Of a stretch of DNA of 64,000 nt, positions 34,734-42,619 are shown piece by piece. Each line of letters opens with the position of its first letter. The first letter of the stretch is position 1. A program made the translations under genes and the position numbers. Under the pieces are notes generated by a model. It saw nothing but the letters and a program-made list of their open reading frames with translations, did not search any database and was not told the origin of the DNA. This DNA is from CAVPDE01 sp963702565 (GTDB lineage Bacteria > Desulfobacterota > DSM-4660 > Desulfatiglandales > HGW-15). Location: NCBI GenBank assembly GCA_963702565.1, contig CAVPDE010000010.1, forward strand, positions 682,001-746,000. Reading direction: 5' to 3'.

Positions 34734-35496
34734 GGGTCATCCGATATCCTTCCGGAAAAGGGGGTAAAGGGTTAGAACGCTCGATCGCTTTGGAAACCGA
34801 TTCGTCGAAGAGAACGTCCGCGGAGCGTTTTTCAAATCGCGTCTTCAAGATCGTTCCGTCTCTCTTGACCGCAAGCAGCACAATCGCTTCCAGGTCTTTT
34901 TTGCTTTCCAGCGCCGAAGGGTAATTCCAATTGCGCTGGATCAGATTGGTTACTTCAGCCCTGTATAGATCCATGGCCGTGCCGCCCGGAGGGCCGCCGC
35001 CCCCCGTGCCTCCCGGCTGTCCTGTTTCCCTGCTGCGGCCTCCGCTTTTGTTTTCCAAATTTGCGAGGGCCTTGTCAAGGTGTTCTTCGGTTTTTACCTT
35101 CTTCTCGATCTTCGAGAGCGCCTTGTTGAGCAGGTCCGCCGGCGACTCCTTGGGTTTTTCTACAGGGGGTGTCTCCTTCTCGAGCGTTTTCTTGGCAATC
35201 ACCACGGGTTTTTCTTCTCTTTTCGGCACCTCTTCGATCCTTTTGGCCTGGGGCTCGGGCTTCGAAACCGCTGCGGGTTTGGGAGGCGTTCCCCCCACGG
35301 TTTTGGCGCCTCCTCCCCCGGGCATCTCCACGAGGTTGACCTCGTAGATGATCCCGTCAAAAGACCTTCTGGCCGAGTAGGAATCTGGAATGAAGAGAAC
35401 GGATGAAAAGATGGCTAAATGGAACACCACGGACAGGACGATCACAGGGGTCCACTTCACATCGTTTTGGCTTTCTGTCATCCATCCGGCCTTCAT
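34684..35496 (-). CDS. tolA: TolA/TonB-like energy transducer
   Basis: 270 residues. One N-terminal membrane helix (VIVLSVVFHLAIFSSVLFI) is followed by a long Pro/Lys/Glu-rich periplasmic spacer (about 55-175, KPKESPADLLNKALSKIEKK) with a Gly-rich patch, and a C-terminal TonB/TolA domain (MDLYRAEVTNLIQRNWNYP to FEKRSADVLFDESVSKAI). It couples the TolQR proton motor to TolB-Pal. Two starts are possible (35496, 35481). Its promoter-proximal flank is repeat element copy 2, an unusual insertion inside this operon. Confidence 0.9.
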   Translation of the reverse strand: MKAGWMTESQNDVKWTPVIVLSVVFHLAIFSSVLFIPDSYSARRSFDGIIYEVNLVEMPGGGGAKTVGGTPPKPAAVSKPEPQAKRIEEVPKREEKPVVIAKKTLEKETPPVEKPKESPADLLNKALSKIEKKVKTEEHLDKALANLENKSGGRSRETGQPGGTGGGGPPGGTAMDLYRAEVTNLIQRNWNYPSALESKKDLEAIVLLAVKRDGTILKTRFEKRSADVLFDESVSKAIERSNPLPPFPEGYRMTHDELEIRFNLNDLMQN

Positions 35497-35556
35497 GGGT
35501 TCACTCTACGGTTCACGCTGAACGGCTTACGCACAGAGCCGTCCTGCAATCAGTCG

Positions 35557-35878
35557 GTAACGTTCAAGAGTGCCTGCAAGGGCTCACATACAAAGGATCG
35601 CTTACAACGATCCGCACCCCAGAAAGGACTGGGGCCTTTTCTGGAGTGACTATCTGGCGGGAGGGCGCTGTCTTTACACGACTTATCTGTAAGGGAAGCC
35701 CCTGTACCGAGCGAATGCGAGGGGAACGGTGGAGGGGGCAAGTTTCCCTCGCAGATAAGTCGCAGAAAAGACCGGCCCGGGAGACTTGGCCGCCACTGGC
35801 GGCCTTGGAACGCAAGAAAAGGCCTCAGTCCTTTCCGTATGTCGCAGCCCCATGCAGGCGCTTTTGAACGTTGCCGAT
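35557..35878. repeat. ~315-bp near-palindromic repeat element, copy 2
   Basis: Lies between tolR and tolA. Ends are TCGGTAACGTTCAAGAG (left) and the inverse of TCGGCAACGTTCAAAAG (right), so terminal inverted repeats are clear. Inner arms ACACGACTTATCTG and CAGATAAGTCG also pair. Two side hairpins are nested: GGATCG-CTTACAA-CGATCC on the left, and GGCCGCCACTGGCGGCC on the right (identical in copy 1). The right end touches the tolR stop codon. Confidence 0.87.
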
Positions 35879-36285
35879 CAATCCAGGGGCTGGGTCACCA
35901 TGCCCAACTTGGTGATACCCGCCTTCTTCACCTCGGCCATGACTTTGATGACCATCCCGTAGGGAATATCCTTGTCCGCCCTGAGAAGAACTTCCTTTTC
36001 CCTTCGATACTTGAAAATGGTCTCGACCTTCTTGCCGAGGTCCTCGATCTTGATGAGGTGATTTTCCAGGTAGATGTCCCCCTTTTTGTCCACCGTGAGG
36101 ATCAACGGGTCTTCCTGGCTTTTGATCGGTGCGGTTTTCGTTGTCGGGAGGTTCACCTCCACCCCCTGCATCATCATCGGAGCGGTCACCATGAAGATCA
36201 CAAGCAACACCAGCATCACGTCCACAAGAGGTGTGACGTTGATGTCGGACATCAAACGTTTCCCTTTTTCAGAATTCATCGCCAT
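35878..36285 (-). CDS. tolR: TolR/ExbD biopolymer transport protein
   Basis: 135 residues. A single membrane helix with the proton-path Asp (INVTPLVDVMLVLLVIFMV) is followed by a periplasmic domain (VEVNLPTTKTAPIKSQEDP to GYMGMVIKVMAEVKKAG-like region near IPYGMVIKVMAEVKKAG). It forms the stator-like motor with TolQ. The gap to tolQ is 379 bases where most genomes have overlap or a few bases. The TGA stop abuts the 315-bp repeat. Confidence 0.94.
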   Translation of the reverse strand: MAMNSEKGKRLMSDINVTPLVDVMLVLLVIFMVTAPMMMQGVEVNLPTTKTAPIKSQEDPLILTVDKKGDIYLENHLIKIEDLGKKVETIFKYRREKEVLLRADKDIPYGMVIKVMAEVKKAGITKLGMVTQPLD

Positions 36286-36664
36286 AGATCAATACTCTTG
36301 TCTTATGCCTTCCTGCAATTTCCAGCTTTAGGTACTTCTGCCTAGGCTGCTTGGTGCATGCCGTCAGTTGTCTTTACCGACAGCCGACCTATGACCGCCG
36401 ACGGCCATTCTTACTTCTCCGTTCCCTTGTCCAAACGAAGAATACAGAAGACACGAGACAGGATACAGAATCAACTCAAAAGCAGAAAGTCCGAATCAAA
36501 GGATCTGTTCTTCTATATAACCCTATCTTCTTTCGTGCTTTCCAGTTTTCGTGTTTTCGTGATTGCTCCTGTTTCTTTCTGTCCTTTGTATTCACCTTGC
36601 ACCGTGCACCCTGCACCTTGCGCCCTACTGTCTTCTATCTCCTGTCTCCTGTATTCTCTTCTTC
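36286..36664. other. 379-base gap between tolQ and tolR, repeat-rich
   Basis: No gene recognised. 36526-36575 is a CGTG-family repeat (CTTCTTTCGTGCTTTCCAG and TTTTCGTGTTTTCGTGATTG). TGCACCGTGCACCCTGCACC at 36599 is a small tandem tract. An in-operon gap this long could weaken tolR expression or hide an internal promoter; I could not see a convincing one. Confidence 0.6.
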
Positions 36665-37396
36665 TCATTCCTCTTTCGCCGAGGCCACACTCCTTTTGAC
36701 GATCTGCCTTTCCACAAGGCTCAGGAAATCAGCGGAAAAAAGATCCATCTCAGCCCGAAAATTCGTCAGCTTGCTGCTGAAATAGTTAAAGGCCACCACA
36801 GCCGGAATGGCCGCTGCGAGACCTGCTGCTGTGGCAATGAGGGCTTCTGAAATCCCCGGCGCCACCACGGCCAGGTTGGCCGCCCCTTTCATTCCAATGC
36901 CCCTGAAGGCCTCCATGATTCCCCACACGGTCCCGAAGAGACCGATGAACGGTGTCGTGTTGCCCGTAGTCGCAAGAAAAGAAATCGCCTTCTCCAGCCT
37001 GTTGCCCTGGTCGATCATTGTCTTCTTGAGCGTTCTGTCCACCACATCCATCATGGACAGCATGGGCGCGCCGTTCTTGGTTGTGCTGGGGTTTTGTATT
37101 TTGCCGAGCCTCTGGATCTCCGCGTAGGCTGCCCTGAACAGTTGTGCCACAGGGCTTGCAGCCAGGTCTCTGGAATCGTTGTAGAGTCTGTGAAAGGCCG
37201 GATTGTCCCAGAACATTTCGAGAAAGTAGCCGTTCTCTTCTCTGGCCCGTCGGAAGAACCGCCATTTCATGAAAATAATGGCCCACGATACGACAGAAAA
37301 CACCAAGAGGAGAAAAAGCACGCCCTTGACCACCAGGCCGGCGTGAATAATCATCTGAACAATGTCGCTTCCAAACGCCCCATCAAAAGATATCAT
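36665..37396 (-). CDS. tolQ: TolQ/ExbB proton channel protein
   Basis: 243 residues, three membrane helices: VVKGVLFLLLVFSVVSWAII near the N-terminus, and the MotA/TolQ/ExbB pair around TTPFIGLFGTVWGIMEAF and ALIATAAGLAAAIPAVVAFN. It is the ring component of the Tol motor. The start at 37396 with upstream GAGGAC matches the family; the open frame continues 27 codons upstream. First gene of the Tol-Pal operon. Confidence 0.94.
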   Translation of the reverse strand: MISFDGAFGSDIVQMIIHAGLVVKGVLFLLLVFSVVSWAIIFMKWRFFRRAREENGYFLEMFWDNPAFHRLYNDSRDLAASPVAQLFRAAYAEIQRLGKIQNPSTTKNGAPMLSMMDVVDRTLKKTMIDQGNRLEKAISFLATTGNTTPFIGLFGTVWGIMEAFRGIGMKGAANLAVVAPGISEALIATAAGLAAAIPAVVAFNYFSSKLTNFRAEMDLFSADFLSLVERQIVKRSVASAKEE

Positions 37397-37432
37397 CAGC
37401 AATGTCCTCACAAGATGTTGTCTTTTTTCTTT

Positions 37433-37460
37433 TTTATAACTACAAGATCTAGCTTGGCAA
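37433..37460 (-). promoter_or_regulatory. Probable promoter of the Tol-Pal operon
   Basis: On the minus strand: TTGCCA (37460-37455), 16-base spacer, TATAAA (37438-37433), about 37 bases before the tolQ ATG. Confidence 0.55.
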
Positions 37461-37532
37461 GCAATATTTTCCCTCATTTTCCCTTAAGATCCTAGGAACT
37501 TTGACAAAAGAAGCCAGAAAAAAGTTCCAAAA

Positions 37533-37560
37533 AGCAGGGGCGCACTTTACGTGCGCCCGC
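37533..37560 (-). terminator. Terminator after the ModE-like gene
   Basis: On the minus strand GGGCGCAC-GTAAA-GTGCGCCC is followed by CCTGCTTTTT, about 30 bases after the regulator stop and before tolQ. Confidence 0.7.
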
Positions 37561-37590
37561 ACCAGGTCAGTCTTTCTCCGCAGCCCGTCT

Positions 37591-37920
37591 CTAACCGAAA
37601 ATCTCTCTAAATATCTTGTCGTCCGCTTTCAAGCACCGCTCTTTGAGCTGGTTGTACTTTTCAAGAAGTTCCTTTCCCTCTTTGGTGAGCTCTGAGCCGC
37701 GCTTCTTGTCCGTCTCCACGAGCTTTACCTTGAGATAATCCTCTGTGACCTTGATCTTGCTCCATACACCTTTGTAGGACATCCTCATGGTCTTGGCCGT
37801 CTGATTAATCGACCCTGTTCGCTGTATGGTCTCCAGGATCTCCGCACGTCCCTCGCCGATGATGATGTCCCCTTTGTCGTCCACGATCCATTGTCTCGAT
37901 CTCAGTCTCAGATTGGCCAT
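37591..37920 (-). CDS. ModE-like winged-helix regulator (DNA-binding domain only)
   Basis: 109 residues from the Met at 37920 (114 from 37935). The pattern EGRAEILETIQRTGSINQTAKTMRMSYKGVW is the LysR/ModE-type helix-turn-helix found at the N-terminus of ModE. The molybdate-binding TOBE domains are missing, as in many short ModE-like proteins of anaerobes. It is next to two moeA genes, so control of molybdenum-cofactor genes is a reasonable inference. How it would sense molybdate without TOBE domains is unclear. Confidence 0.82.
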   Translation of the reverse strand: MANLRLRSRQWIVDDKGDIIIGEGRAEILETIQRTGSINQTAKTMRMSYKGVWSKIKVTEDYLKVKLVETDKKRGSELTKEGKELLEKYNQLKERCLKADDKIFREIFG

Positions 37921-37997
37921 TTCAACAGCCTCCATAGAAGTCCATGTTGCTTGTTATCCGTTCACAGTTCTCCGTTCACCGTTAAGCGCCAACAGCT

Positions 37998-38062
37998 CAT
38001 CACGAAATCACTCCCCCCGCTTCTTTCGTGTTTTCCCCCTTTCGTGTTTTCGTGATTGTCTT
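37998..38062. repeat. Uninterrupted CGTG-family repeat
   Basis: CTCATCACGAAATCAC is followed by CTTCTTTCGTGTTTTCCCCC and CTTTCGTGTTTTCGTGATTG. This copy serves as the reference for the interrupted copies at 41.7, 56.0, 57.9 and 58.8 kb. Confidence 0.65.
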
Positions 38063-38105
38063 GCACTCCTGTTCTGTCTTCTTTTTTTCCAACTTTAGAC
38101 ACTTC

Positions 38106-40040
38106 TTATCCCACTTCCTTCCAAAACTCCCCGCTCTTCGACGGGTCATACCCTCCCAGCGCCCTCACCCTGTCTTTGAACTCCTGCGATCGAATCGTCT
38201 CCAGGAGCAGGGTCATCTGGGGGCTCTCGATAAGGGAAGAAGGGATGATCAAATCATACTGCTCCTTTTCCAGGGGGATAAAACCCAGATCCAGCGCCTT
38301 TGCCGCCGCGTGAATGCCCACCCCGCAGTCCGCCGCACCGCTCAACACGTCCACGGCCACAGCCATGTGCGTGAATTCCTCGTGGTCATACCCTTTGATG
38401 GTTTCGGGTTTAATGCCCAGCTTCGCGAGCCGGTAATCCAAGAGCACCCTCGTGCCGGAACCGGCCTGGCGATTGACAAAGGTGATTCCCTTCCCCGCCA
38501 GGTCCTCCAGGCCTTTGATCCCCTTGGGGTTGCCCTTTGCCAGAATCAGCCCCTGGTCCCTGAGGGCAAGATGAAAAACGCTGACCTTGAGTCCCTTCAG
38601 GTACCGTTTGATGTAGGAGATGTTGTACTCTCCTGTCTCCGTGTCGAGAAGGTGTGACCCTGCAAGGTGACAGGTTCCTTTCCGGAGAGCCATCAAGCCG
38701 CCGAGGCTTCCCACGTTCCCCGAGGAGATCCGGATGTCGTGCCCTTTTCTCCTCATCTCATCTCCGATCAAATCAATGGTGATGTCGTGGCTGCCGATGA
38801 CCACGAGAGTGTTCTGCACCTCTTCTTCATCCACAAGCAGTTCTGCTTCCGCGGTTTCGTCCTGGCCTATTCCCTCGGAAAGAGCAGGGATGCGTATGAT
38901 GCCTTCGGCCCTGGTGAGCGTGGTGATGGAGCCCGCGGCTCTTGGAAGCGGAGTGGCCACGGTTTTGTCGCCCACTTTTCCGATGTTGACCCGAACGAAT
39001 TCTTCCACCCCGAGCTTCGAGGGGAGATCTCTCGAAGGCCTCACCCGTATGGTCTTTGCCTTTGGGGGTCTCAGGCCCTGCATCGTGTGAAGCAGAGGTT
39101 GCGCAAACTGTTGAAATGAAAGAGTCGCAGAAACGGTGTACCCGGGGTTCCCGATCACAGGTTTCCCTTTGACAATGCCCAGGATCGTCGGTTTACCGGG
39201 CATCATCGCCACGCCGTGAACAATAACTTCGCCCAGATCTGAAATGACGTGGGCCGTGTAATCCTTGCTCCCTGCGGAAGACCCTGCATTGATGAGAACC
39301 ATGTGGGCGTCTGAATCAAGGGCCTGGACCAACACCTTGCGGATCTCATCTTCCAGATCGGGCACGATCTCGTAGACCACGGGGGTCCCCTGGCACTCGC
39401 GAACCAGGCCCGCGAGGATCAGCGAGTTGTACTCGATGATCTGGTTTTTCTTCAACTGGCCGGGATCTGAAACACGGCGGTAGTGGACGAGTTCAGAACC
39501 CGTTGGAATGATCACCACCTTCGGCTTCTGCCACACCTTCAAAGAAAAAACGCCCGCCGCCACCATGGCGCCTGCGTCAAAGGGACGGATCCTGTGGTTC
39601 TGAGGCAGGAGCAGCTGGGTGGCGACAATGTCCTCTCCCACTTTTCTGATGTTCTGCCACGGGTAGGCGGGAGCACGAATTTCAAGGTGGTCCTGATCCG
39701 CCTGATGGAGCTTCTCCACCATGATCACCGCATTGAAACCTTCCGGCATGGCCTGCCCGGTGTTGATCCACAGCGCATCTCGTCCCACCTTCAGGGTCTT
39801 TGGAGTTCTCTCGGTGGTTCCGTAGGTTTCCTCTGCCCTGACGGCAATGCCGTCCATGGCGGCCGAGTGATAGGTAGGCGTCGACATTTTCGCAAAGATG
39901 GGCTCCGCCGTCACACGGCCAAGGGACTCTTCGACTCGGATCTCTTCCGCTCCACTCCTGAAATCCAAGCCGAACCTCGAGAAGAATGCTGCTCTCGCTT
40001 CTTCGAGGGTCTTCATGGACAAATAAACATTCCTCTTCAC
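38106..40040 (-). CDS. moeA: MoeA molybdopterin molybdotransferase fused to a periplasmic-binding-protein-like domain
   Basis: 644 residues. Residues 1-410 are MoeA: MSTPTYHSAAMDGIAV, INTGQAMPEGFNAVIMVE, NAGSSAGSKDYTAHVI and PGKPTILG are all present. Residues about 415-640 form a type II binding-protein-like domain (VVIGSHDITIDLIGDEMR; FVNRQAGSGTRVLLDYRL; GYDHEEFTHMAVAVDVLSG) as in the PBP_like family of archaea and anaerobes, thought to bind molybdate/tungstate or a cofactor intermediate. It has no signal peptide, so it is cytoplasmic. The start is GTG at 40040, giving the family opening MKRNVYL. Confidence 0.92.
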   Translation of the reverse strand: MKRNVYLSMKTLEEARAAFFSRFGLDFRSGAEEIRVEESLGRVTAEPIFAKMSTPTYHSAAMDGIAVRAEETYGTTERTPKTLKVGRDALWINTGQAMPEGFNAVIMVEKLHQADQDHLEIRAPAYPWQNIRKVGEDIVATQLLLPQNHRIRPFDAGAMVAAGVFSLKVWQKPKVVIIPTGSELVHYRRVSDPGQLKKNQIIEYNSLILAGLVRECQGTPVVYEIVPDLEDEIRKVLVQALDSDAHMVLINAGSSAGSKDYTAHVISDLGEVIVHGVAMMPGKPTILGIVKGKPVIGNPGYTVSATLSFQQFAQPLLHTMQGLRPPKAKTIRVRPSRDLPSKLGVEEFVRVNIGKVGDKTVATPLPRAAGSITTLTRAEGIIRIPALSEGIGQDETAEAELLVDEEEVQNTLVVIGSHDITIDLIGDEMRRKGHDIRISSGNVGSLGGLMALRKGTCHLAGSHLLDTETGEYNISYIKRYLKGLKVSVFHLALRDQGLILAKGNPKGIKGLEDLAGKGITFVNRQAGSGTRVLLDYRLAKLGIKPETIKGYDHEEFTHMAVAVDVLSGAADCGVGIHAAAKALDLGFIPLEKEQYDLIIPSSLIESPQMTLLLETIRSQEFKDRVRALGGYDPSKSGEFWKEVG

Positions 40041-40088
40041 GCTCTATCTCCCGATCGCCTCAGCCTTTCTCGCTCTTTCATTCAACCA

Positions 40089-41525
40089 TCATTCCAGCTT
40101 GCTGTTCACTGTTGACTGTTCACTGATCACTGGTTTGATGCTGTCTTCTCGCTCGCAGGTTGCTCTAAAAACGCTCAGATACAAGGCGCCCGAAATCCCG
40201 AGGAGTGAGTCGTACAGCCCAGTACGTCGCAACGACGAGGGGTGAGGGCAACGCCGTAGATCGGGCGTTTTACTCAGCAACCTGCTCGGTGCTCTAGTCT
40301 TGAACTTCATGACCTCAACCTGCTGGCCCTGGTAAAGGCCTTCAGTGTTTCGGTCTATTCGCAAGAGCCCGTCCGCCTCCACGAGCGTCGAAATGAGCCC
40401 CGATTTTCCGAAGATCGGCTCAGCGATCCATTCCCCATCTTTTTGAATCAGCCTCACCCTGATGAAATCATCCCTGCCGCTCGCTGATTCTATGTTCCGG
40501 CTAAGCCTGGCGGAGACTTTGTTCTGCACCCTTTGACCAAACGTCGTCTCTCCTCCAATCCGTGACAAAAAAGGGGCGAGAAACACCTCGGCCACCACCA
40601 TGGCGGAAGCGGTGTGACCGGGCAGCCCGAAGACGGCTGTTGCACCTTTTCTGGCGACGATCGTCGGTTTGCCCGGGCTGATGGAGATGCCGTGGACCAG
40701 AAGCTCTGTGCCTTCAACGGATTCAAAGACTTTCAGGGTCAGGTCTCTGGTTCCCACGGAACTGCCCCCCGAGATCCACACCGTGTCCGCGGTCTCGAGC
40801 CCTTTGAGGAGCATGTTCCTCAGCTGCTCGAAATCATCCCGGCACAGCCCGAGGGGAACCGGCTCAGCACCTTCCTCCGTACAGAATGCACTGAGGGTGT
40901 AAGTGTTAATGTCTCTCACCTGCCCTGGTTTCGGTTTTTCCTGAACAGGGATCACCTCATCTCCTGTGGAGATAATGGCCACCCTTGGCTTTCTGTAAAC
41001 GGTCACTTCCGTCACACCAAGCCCGGCGAGAACCCCCACGTCCTGCGACCGGAGTTTCCACCCCTTCCGGAGTACAACCGCTCCTTTTTTGAAGTCATCG
41101 TCCGGCTGAATCACGTTCTCCTGAGGCGAGATCGCACGGGAGACTTCCACCGTCGTTTGATCCATGAGGTGGCAGTACTCGACCATGACCACACCGTCCG
41201 CCCCCTTGGGAACCATGCCGCCCGTCGAGATCTTCACCGCTTGCCCGGCGGCCACGGTCATTAAAGGGATCTGCCCCATTCCCACCTCGCCCACTATTTC
41301 AAGGAGCGCCGGCAGGCTTTCTGTAGCTCCGAAAGAATCCTTGGCTCTTATGGCATAGCCATCCACAACAGTTCGCGGAAACCCCGGGAGATCTTCGGGG
41401 GAGACGATATCCCCGCTCAACACCCGGCCGAGGGCTTTGTCCAGTGGAGCGATTTCTTCTCCCACAGGCTGAAATCCCTGAACCAGATCCAGGACCTCTT
41501 CCGTCGTTTTGACCTTGAAAAACAG
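40089..41525 (-). CDS. moeA: Second MoeA molybdopterin molybdotransferase, with repeat-encoded C-terminal tail
   Basis: 478 residues if the CTG at 41525 is used. The first GTG in frame (41465) would cut off the usual MoeA beginning, whereas the in-frame segment FFKVKTTEEVLDL lies upstream, preceded by GAAGGAG 8 bases before CTG; a stop directly precedes it, so CTG is the only start giving a full N-terminus. Landmarks: TVVDGYAIRA, STGGMVPKGADGVVMVE, SGGSSVGTRDLT, SPGKPTIV. The native protein should end near GQQVEVMKFKT. Instead about 66 residues (from PSRLLSK) come from repeat copy E and downstream DNA. Two MoeA types together suggest use of both Mo and W. Confidence 0.88.
   Translation of the reverse strand: MFFKVKTTEEVLDLVQGFQPVGEEIAPLDKALGRVLSGDIVSPEDLPGFPRTVVDGYAIRAKDSFGATESLPALLEIVGEVGMGQIPLMTVAAGQAVKISTGGMVPKGADGVVMVEYCHLMDQTTVEVSRAISPQENVIQPDDDFKKGAVVLRKGWKLRSQDVGVLAGLGVTEVTVYRKPRVAIISTGDEVIPVQEKPKPGQVRDINTYTLSAFCTEEGAEPVPLGLCRDDFEQLRNMLLKGLETADTVWISGGSSVGTRDLTLKVFESVEGTELLVHGISISPGKPTIVARKGATAVFGLPGHTASAMVVAEVFLAPFLSRIGGETTFGQRVQNKVSARLSRNIESASGRDDFIRVRLIQKDGEWIAEPIFGKSGLISTLVEADGLLRIDRNTEGLYQGQQVEVMKFKTRAPSRLLSKTPDLRRCPHPSSLRRTGLYDSLLGISGALYLSVFRATCEREDSIKPVISEQSTVNSKLE
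40155..40287 (-). repeat. Stop-codon-associated repeat, copy E, inside the moeA reading frame
   Basis: Read with moeA: GAGCAGGTTGCTGAGTAAAACG, ending CGTTTTTAGAGCAACCTGC. Same orientation as the gene as in all other copies, but here the frame runs through it instead of stopping; a TAG lies in another frame just before it. Internal hairpin retains GACGTAC/GTACG with one mismatch. Confidence 0.87.
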
Positions 41526-41909
41526 CGCTCAATCTCCTTCGGTAAAAACTATTGCCCATTTATATCGCGATTGACATAATATAACAACCAAAACTTGAAT
41601 CTCCGCCCCAGCCGGCCCCCTTGATCCACGCCCCGAAATGGTGTATTTTGTTGCCTGTCTGCAAACACGACCCTTGTCCTTTTTCGTGCTTTCCAATTTT
41701 CGCCTGCCCCGTGAAATGCTTCATCATATTTCACCGGGGTGCTTTCGTGATTGGTTTTTAGGTTTTCATTCTGGCTTCTGTATTCTTTTTTTCATTAACT
41801 TTAGGGACTTTCTTCGTGTTCTCATGGTTTCGTGTTTTCGTAGTGAGTTTTCCGGTTTTCAACTTTAGGCATTTTAGGCACTTTAGTTCACTTTAGGCAC
41901 TTTCTTCCT
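41526..41909. repeat. 384-base intergenic region with interrupted CGTG repeat
   Basis: No gene recognised. 41683-41757 is a CGTG repeat interrupted after TTTTCG by a 37-base cassette (41703-41739): CCTGCCCCGTGAAAT, loop, ATTTCACCGGGG. Removing the cassette restores TTTTCGTGCTTTCGTGATTG. Short AGGCACTTTAG words repeat at 41868-41900 just before the next gene. Confidence 0.7.
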
Positions 41910-42608
41910 ATGTCTTCCCTCAAACACTTTTACTGGCTCACGAAAGAAGACGTCTCGCGGCTTGAAGAACGACTTGCGGCGCGGGGTATCAAGCTGAAAT
42001 TTGCGAAAGGGGTTGTATGCACACCTCTGGATGAGATCAACAAGATTTCCTGCGTGGCTCCTGAAGTGTGGGGCGAGACCTGTGCAAGGCAAGGAAGCTG
42101 GTACAGGGCTTCAGAGAAAAACGGCCTTTTCCTGGTGGTCAGTTCTTTTGATTTGGAGGAGCTTAAAGGTAAAAAGGCCGGCACCATCAGTCGGGTCGAT
42201 TTTCATCCCCCAAAGCTGGCAACCTTGCAAGAGAAAAAGGCGATGGCGGGTGAACCTGAATTCGAGCGCAGGGTTCCGCCACGATGGCGGCAGGTCACTG
42301 AGTTGGAGAAAAGAGTTTTCTTGCGGTGGGCGGCACGGCTGGGATCTGAAACAGAGGATTTTGACTGGCTTTATCTCTCACATACGGCAAACCACGCCAA
42401 CTTCGTGAAACCCCGATTCTTCATCCGGGAAGGTGAAACCATGATTCCCTATTCCATTGACCGGAGCGCGCATCTTTGTTCAAGCTGCCTGGAGTTGTTT
42501 CACGTTCTCGGTGAAAAGCACAAGAAAAAGCTGGTAGCCCCGTGCCCGGGTGCCACGATCTTTGCCCGCCTTGAACCGGACAAGTATCTGCTCGTGGAGA
42601 AGCCATAA
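41910..42608 (+). CDS. Hypothetical Cys-containing protein, family not recognised
   Basis: 232 residues without signal peptide or membrane helix. Six cysteines: KGVVC, KISC, GETC, and a C-terminal HLCSSC cluster followed by LVAPCPG, suggestive of metal or cluster binding or of a redox role. The segment FIREGETMIPYSIDRSAHLCSSCLELF looks like a conserved functional block. Basic stretches near the middle (PPRWRQ) are also present. There is no Shine-Dalgarno at the ATG. It stands alone between repeats, near moeA. No function proposed. Confidence 0.75.
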   Translation: MSSLKHFYWLTKEDVSRLEERLAARGIKLKFAKGVVCTPLDEINKISCVAPEVWGETCARQGSWYRASEKNGLFLVVSSFDLEELKGKKAGTISRVDFHPPKLATLQEKKAMAGEPEFERRVPPRWRQVTELEKRVFLRWAARLGSETEDFDWLYLSHTANHANFVKPRFFIREGETMIPYSIDRSAHLCSSCLELFHVLGEKHKKKLVAPCPGATIFARLEPDKYLLVEKP

Positions 42609-42619
42609 CGGTTATCTCA

